The position numbers and the translations under genes are program-made. The notes beneath the pieces are model-generated. The model was not told where the DNA came from. It did not search any database and saw only the letters and a list, made by a program, of their open reading frames with translations. A stretch of 8,989 bases of DNA from an uncultured Alphaproteobacteria bacterium (lineage in GTDB: Bacteria; Pseudomonadota; Alphaproteobacteria; Rhizobiales; Pleomorphomonadaceae), in the NCBI GenBank assembly GCA_937900425.1, contig CALCDT010000113.1:1-8989 (forward strand). The letters run 5' to 3'. The first letter of the stretch is position 1. Each line of letters begins with the position of its first letter. Below are positions 6,598 to 8,989 of this stretch, piece by piece.

Positions 6598-7317
6598 TCA
6601 GAGCAGCGAATGCAGCCAGGCGTGGACGTCGTCGACGCCCGCGACCCGGTAGCTGGCGCCGGTGTCGCCCTCGCCGACCTTGACGCCGAAACCGCCGGCG
6701 CGGGCGGCGGCGGCGATGCCGTCCTCGTCGGTGCGGTCGTCGCCGACGAAGACCGGAATCCGTCCTTCGAAGTCGGGCAGCGACAGGAAGCGGTCGACGA
6801 CTGTGCCCTTGGAAGCGGCCCGAGGTTTCACCTCGGCCACCATCTTGCCGTCGATCAGGACGAGGTCGTCGACCCCGGCCAGCCAGGATCGGACGGCGGC
6901 GAGCACCTGCGGGCCGCGCCCGGGCGCCGCCCGGTAGTGGATCGCGATGGCGACGCCCTTGTCCTCGACCGCGACGCCGTCGCCCGCGAGTCCGGAGGCG
7001 AGCAGGCGGGCGCGGAACGCCTGGAGCGACAGCGGCGCCGGGCTCTGGACGATGCGGCCCTCGACGCGCTCGCGCCATTCGAGGCCGTGGAGGCCGCCGG
7101 CGCGGAAGCGGGCGGGGGCGAGGTGGCGGTCGAGATCGGCGATCGCGCGGCCGGAGACGACGGCGAGGGCGCCGGCGAGGCGCTCGCCGAGCCGGTCGAC
7201 GAGGTCCGGCAGGGCGGGGTCGACGACGATGGCTTCCGGCGTCGGGGCGATGTCGACGAGGGTTCCGTCGAAATCGAGGAACAGGGCGGCGTTGCGGGGA
7301 AGGCGGGGAAAGCTCAC
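6598..7317 (-). CDS. otsB: Trehalose-6-phosphate phosphatase
   Basis: OtsB removes the phosphate from trehalose-6-phosphate, completing trehalose synthesis with OtsA. It is a Mg-dependent HAD-superfamily phosphatase of 239 residues from the chosen start. All HAD motifs are present: DFDGTL (15-20; nucleophile D15, acid/base D17), VVSGR (53-57, S55), the motif III lysine K170 in SKGTV, and VGDDRTDEDG (191-200), which binds the metal. The GTG at 7317 is preferred because GGAG lies 5 nt upstream and residue 10 onward matches family N-termini. The frame stays open to a TTG at 7425, which would add 36 Arg/Pro-rich residues, overlap strong inverted repeats and lack a good ribosome site. This is the first gene of the minus-strand set otsB, GH15, otsA. 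The divergent spacer upstream should hold its promoter. Confidence 0.92.
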   Translation of the reverse strand: MSFPRLPRNAALFLDFDGTLVDIAPTPEAIVVDPALPDLVDRLGERLAGALAVVSGRAIADLDRHLAPARFRAGGLHGLEWRERVEGRIVQSPAPLSLQAFRARLLASGLAGDGVAVEDKGVAIAIHYRAAPGRGPQVLAAVRSWLAGVDDLVLIDGKMVAEVKPRAASKGTVVDRFLSLPDFEGRIPVFVGDDRTDEDGIAAAARAGGFGVKVGEGDTGASYRVAGVDDVHAWLHSLL

Positions 7318-7375
7318 GCGGTCTCCGTCGCTTGGCGCCCGGGCGCGGCGGACGCGCTCGCGGCGGGTATCCGGG

Positions 7376-7405
7376 GCCGGCCGGACGGGGAAGGACCCGG
7401 CCGGC
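7376..7405. repeat. Inverted repeat 1 in the otsB leader
   Basis: GCCGGCCGG (7376-7384) and CCGGCCGGC (7397-7405) are perfect 9-bp arms around a 12-nt loop, about 60-90 nt upstream of the otsB GTG. If otsB is transcribed from further upstream, the mRNA leader would fold here. Confidence 0.45.
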
Positions 7406-7423
7406 GAGGGGATGACTTTGAAC

Positions 7424-7446
7424 AACGCCGCGGGAGGCGCGGCGTT
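7424..7446. repeat. Inverted repeat 2 in the otsB leader
   Basis: AACGCCGCG (7424-7432) and CGCGGCGTT (7438-7446) form a perfect 9-bp stem with a 5-nt loop. The loop is GGAGG on the plus strand and CCTCC on the otsB-sense strand. CCTCC is complementary to a Shine-Dalgarno sequence, so on the otsB mRNA it could pair with the GGAG before the GTG start. On that strand the stem is followed by the weak T-containing run TTGTT. Confidence 0.45.
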
Positions 7447-7448
7447 CG

Positions 7449-7464
7449 CGGCCGGCGCCGGCCG
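7449..7464. repeat. 16-bp perfect palindrome upstream of otsB
   Basis: CGGCCGGCGCCGGCCG is its own reverse complement, with no spacer. A gapless palindrome suits a dimeric DNA-binding protein better than an RNA hairpin. It lies 3 bp from inverted repeat 2. In DNA of this composition some such palindromes arise by chance. Confidence 0.4.
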
Positions 7465-7593
7465 GCGGATCGCCGCGGCCGGAGAGGCTCGAAGGATGAC
7501 GGGAAACCTCTAGCCCCTCGGCCGGAGAATCGCAAATCTCGGCCAAGTTACGGAAATTTCTTCGCTCCGGATCGATGCTGCACCTGCGAAGGG

Positions 7594-7624
7594 TTGACAG
7601 CGGCCTTGGAAAGGCGCACATGGT
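7594..7624 (+). promoter_or_regulatory. Candidate promoter for the helicase gene
   Basis: TTGACA at 7594-7599 is an exact sigma-70 -35 box, pointing towards the helicase gene. At 17-19 nt spacing the -10 options (CACATG, ACATGG, CATGGT) are poor, though alphaproteobacterial -10 boxes are often loose. If it is used, the mRNA would begin near 7630 and carry a leader of about 170 nt, a length seen with some cold-induced RNA helicases. Confidence 0.3.
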
Positions 7625-7805
7625 GGCCATCCGTGGTGCGCGCTACGGCGCCTTCAATCGGTCGCCCTCGCCGCGGACACTCCTGAAATATCTCCGTCTG
7701 TCCAGTTGCGCGTGGCCAGTCGACAAAGCGACGGCCCCCGCCCGTTCCGCCCACCTCCCGGCGGAGGGTGGCGCTCGGCCGCGCCAAGGAACTCCCTTAA
7801 CGTGA
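7620..7805 (+). CDS. Possible 61-residue leader ORF overlapping the helicase start
   Basis: An ATG at 7620 opens a 61-residue frame beginning MVAIRGARYGAFNR. GGAAAGG lies 5 nt upstream as a plausible ribosome site, though it also sits in a small GCCTT/AAGGC hairpin (7603-7615). The frame ends at TGA 7803-7805, overlapping the helicase GTG at 7802-7804, an arrangement typical of translational coupling. I recognise no family, the composition is basic and low in structure, and third-position GC is lower than in the flanking genes. A spurious open frame is the more likely explanation. Confidence 0.2.
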   Translation: MVAIRGARYGAFNRSPSPRTLLKYLRLSSCAWPVDKATAPARSAHLPAEGGARPRQGTPLT

Positions 7806-8989
7806 CCGTTTCCACTTTCGACGCGCTCGGCCTGTCCGAGCCGCTCCGCCGTGCTCTCGCCGAGACCGGCTACGAGATCCCGACCCCGATCCAGGCGGCG
7901 GCGATCCCCAAGGTTCTCACCGGCCGCGACCTGCTCGGCCTCGCCCAGACCGGCACCGGCAAGACCGCGGCCTTCTCCCTGCCGCTGCTCGACCGTCTGG
8001 CGACCAGCGGCCGCCGCCCGGCGCCGCGCTCGATGCGGGCGCTGATCCTCGCCCCGACCCGTGAACTCGTCGTCCAGATCGCCGAGAGCATCGCCCGCTA
8101 CGGCAAGCACACCAGGCTGCGTCACGCCACCATCTTCGGCGGTGTCGGTCAGTCGCCCCAGGTCAAGGCGATCGCCAACGGCCTCGACATCGTCGTCGCC
8201 ACCCCCGGCCGCCTGCTCGACCTCGTCGAGCAGCGCCTCGTGCGACTCGACAGCGTCGAAATCCTCGTCCTCGACGAGGCCGACCGCATGTTCGACATGG
8301 GCTTCATCCGCGACGTGCGCCGCATCGTCAAGCTGACGCCGAAGGAGGGCCGCCAGTCGCTGCTGTTCTCGGCGACCATGCCGCAGGAGATCGAATCCCT
8401 CGCCATGGAAGTGCTGCACGACCCCGACCGCGTCGCCGTGACGCCGCAGGTGGTCACGGTCGAGAAGATCGACCAGCGGCTCTACCACGTGCCGACCTCG
8501 GCCAAGCGCGGCCTGCTCGCCGACCTGCTCGCCGACGAGCAGCTGTCGCGGGTGATCGTCTTCACGCGCACCAAGCACGGCGCCAACCGTGTCGCCGAGC
8601 AGCTCGAGAAGAGCGGCGTGGTCGCCGCGGCGATCCACGGCAACAAGAGCCAGTCGGCCCGCCAGAAGGCGCTGCAGGGCTTCCGCGACGGCGACGTCCG
8701 CGTGCTGGTGGCGACCGATCTCGCCGCCCGCGGCATCGACGTTCCCGAGGTCAGCCACGTCGTCAACTACGACCTGCCGGTCGAGCCGGAGAGCTACGTC
8801 CACCGCATCGGCCGCACCGCGCGCGCTGGCGCCGACGGCATCGCCATTTCCTTCTGCGATCCGTCCGAGCGTTCGGCGCTGAAGGCGATCGAGCGGCTGA
8901 CCAAGCGCACGCTCGCCGTCGCCGGCCGCATCGAAGGCTCCGCCGCCGACGCCCGGGCCGAGGCCGCCGAGGACGCCGCCCGTCCGCGC
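7802..8989 (+). CDS. DEAD-box ATP-dependent RNA helicase (RhlE-like), 3' end outside window
   Basis: DEAD-box helicases use ATP to unwind short RNA duplexes in ribosome assembly, mRNA decay and cold adaptation. The visible 396 residues contain the whole helicase core: F6 and Q31 of the Q motif (PTPIQ), Walker A AQTGTGKT (48-55), PTREL (85-89), TPGR, DEAD (158-161), SAT (190-192), VIVFTRTK, the RGID motif in VATDLAARGIDVPEVSHVVNYD, and HRIGRTAR (334-341). The frame is open to the window edge, where an Ala/Glu-rich tail begins, so the variable C-terminal extension is missing. Sequence style is closest to the RhlE group, but without the tail no firm symbol is given. The GTG at 7802 gives the family N-terminus STFDALGLSEPL. 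Its ribosome site AAGGA (7786-7790) is 11 nt away, longer than usual. A long minus-strand open frame across it is a shadow. Confidence 0.93.
   Translation, partial: MTVSTFDALGLSEPLRRALAETGYEIPTPIQAAAIPKVLTGRDLLGLAQTGTGKTAAFSLPLLDRLATSGRRPAPRSMRALILAPTRELVVQIAESIARYGKHTRLRHATIFGGVGQSPQVKAIANGLDIVVATPGRLLDLVEQRLVRLDSVEILVLDEADRMFDMGFIRDVRRIVKLTPKEGRQSLLFSATMPQEIESLAMEVLHDPDRVAVTPQVVTVEKIDQRLYHVPTSAKRGLLADLLADEQLSRVIVFTRTKHGANRVAEQLEKSGVVAAAIHGNKSQSARQKALQGFRDGDVRVLVATDLAARGIDVPEVSHVVNYDLPVEPESYVHRIGRTARAGADGIAISFCDPSERSALKAIERLTKRTLAVAGRIEGSAADARAEAAEDAARPR

Larger units (their letters stand above)
7318..7801. other. 484-nt divergent spacer between otsB and the DEAD-box helicase gene
   Basis: This spacer should contain the promoters of both flanking genes. 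Its otsB-proximal part (7376-7464) is extremely GC-rich and holds three perfect inverted repeats, listed separately. The middle (about 7500-7600) is less GC-rich, with AAATTT at 7554-7559 and an exact TTGACA at 7594. A short frame with a plausible ribosome site runs from 7620 to 7805. I see no convincing conserved gene and no tRNA-like fold. Confidence 0.55.

Noticed and set aside
7318..7425. N-terminal extension of otsB from TTG 7425
   Set aside because: The 36 added residues are Arg/Pro-rich and unlike the family, and the GTG at 7317 has a good GGAG site.
7643..8803. A 386-residue minus-strand open frame opposite the helicase
   Set aside because: The Asp/Val/Gly/His-rich protein is a typical antisense shadow of a GC-rich gene; the plus-strand DEAD-box core is unmistakable.
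1..8989. CRISPR arrays, tRNA or rRNA genes, transposases, phage or toxin-antitoxin genes
   Set aside because: I looked on both strands and saw no regularly spaced repeats, conserved RNA sequences or such protein families.

Overview
This window comes from a GC-rich (about 70 %) bacterial chromosome. Heavy G/C use at third codon positions, frequent GTG starts (lacI-type regulator, DUF533 gene, otsB, helicase) and the protein sequences suggest an alphaproteobacterium, probably in the Hyphomicrobiales (Rhizobiales). That placement is an inference from sequence style, not from a marker gene.

Layout. Positions 1-47 look like the arginine-rich tail of a plus-strand gene that starts outside the window. 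A 248-nt spacer follows, with a striking AT-rich island, and then a LacI-family regulator on the plus strand (296-1318). Five genes lie on the minus strand. In transcription order they are otsB (7317-6598), a GH15 glycoside hydrolase (6298-4511), otsA (4444-3074), eda (2945-2310) and a DUF533/TerB-like envelope protein (2148-1456). On the far side of a 484-nt divergent spacer, a DEAD-box RNA helicase runs on the plus strand from 7802 and leaves the window without a stop.

Function. OtsA joins glucose from UDP-glucose to glucose-6-phosphate, giving trehalose-6-phosphate, and OtsB removes the phosphate to give trehalose, a stress protectant. The GH15 enzyme between them has both catalytic glutamates and may cleave trehalose or an alpha-glucan, so the cluster may hold both synthesis and turnover. 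Eda is the aldolase that ends the Entner-Doudoroff pathway. The LacI-type protein probably senses a sugar or sugar phosphate, but nothing in the window fixes its target.

Non-coding structure. Several spacers carry perfect inverted repeats, most densely just upstream of otsB (7376-7464). I found no rRNA, tRNA, CRISPR array, insertion sequence or phage gene. The gene content is ordinary; I do not see an undescribed system. The best leads are the GH15-in-otsBA arrangement and the structured leader of otsB.
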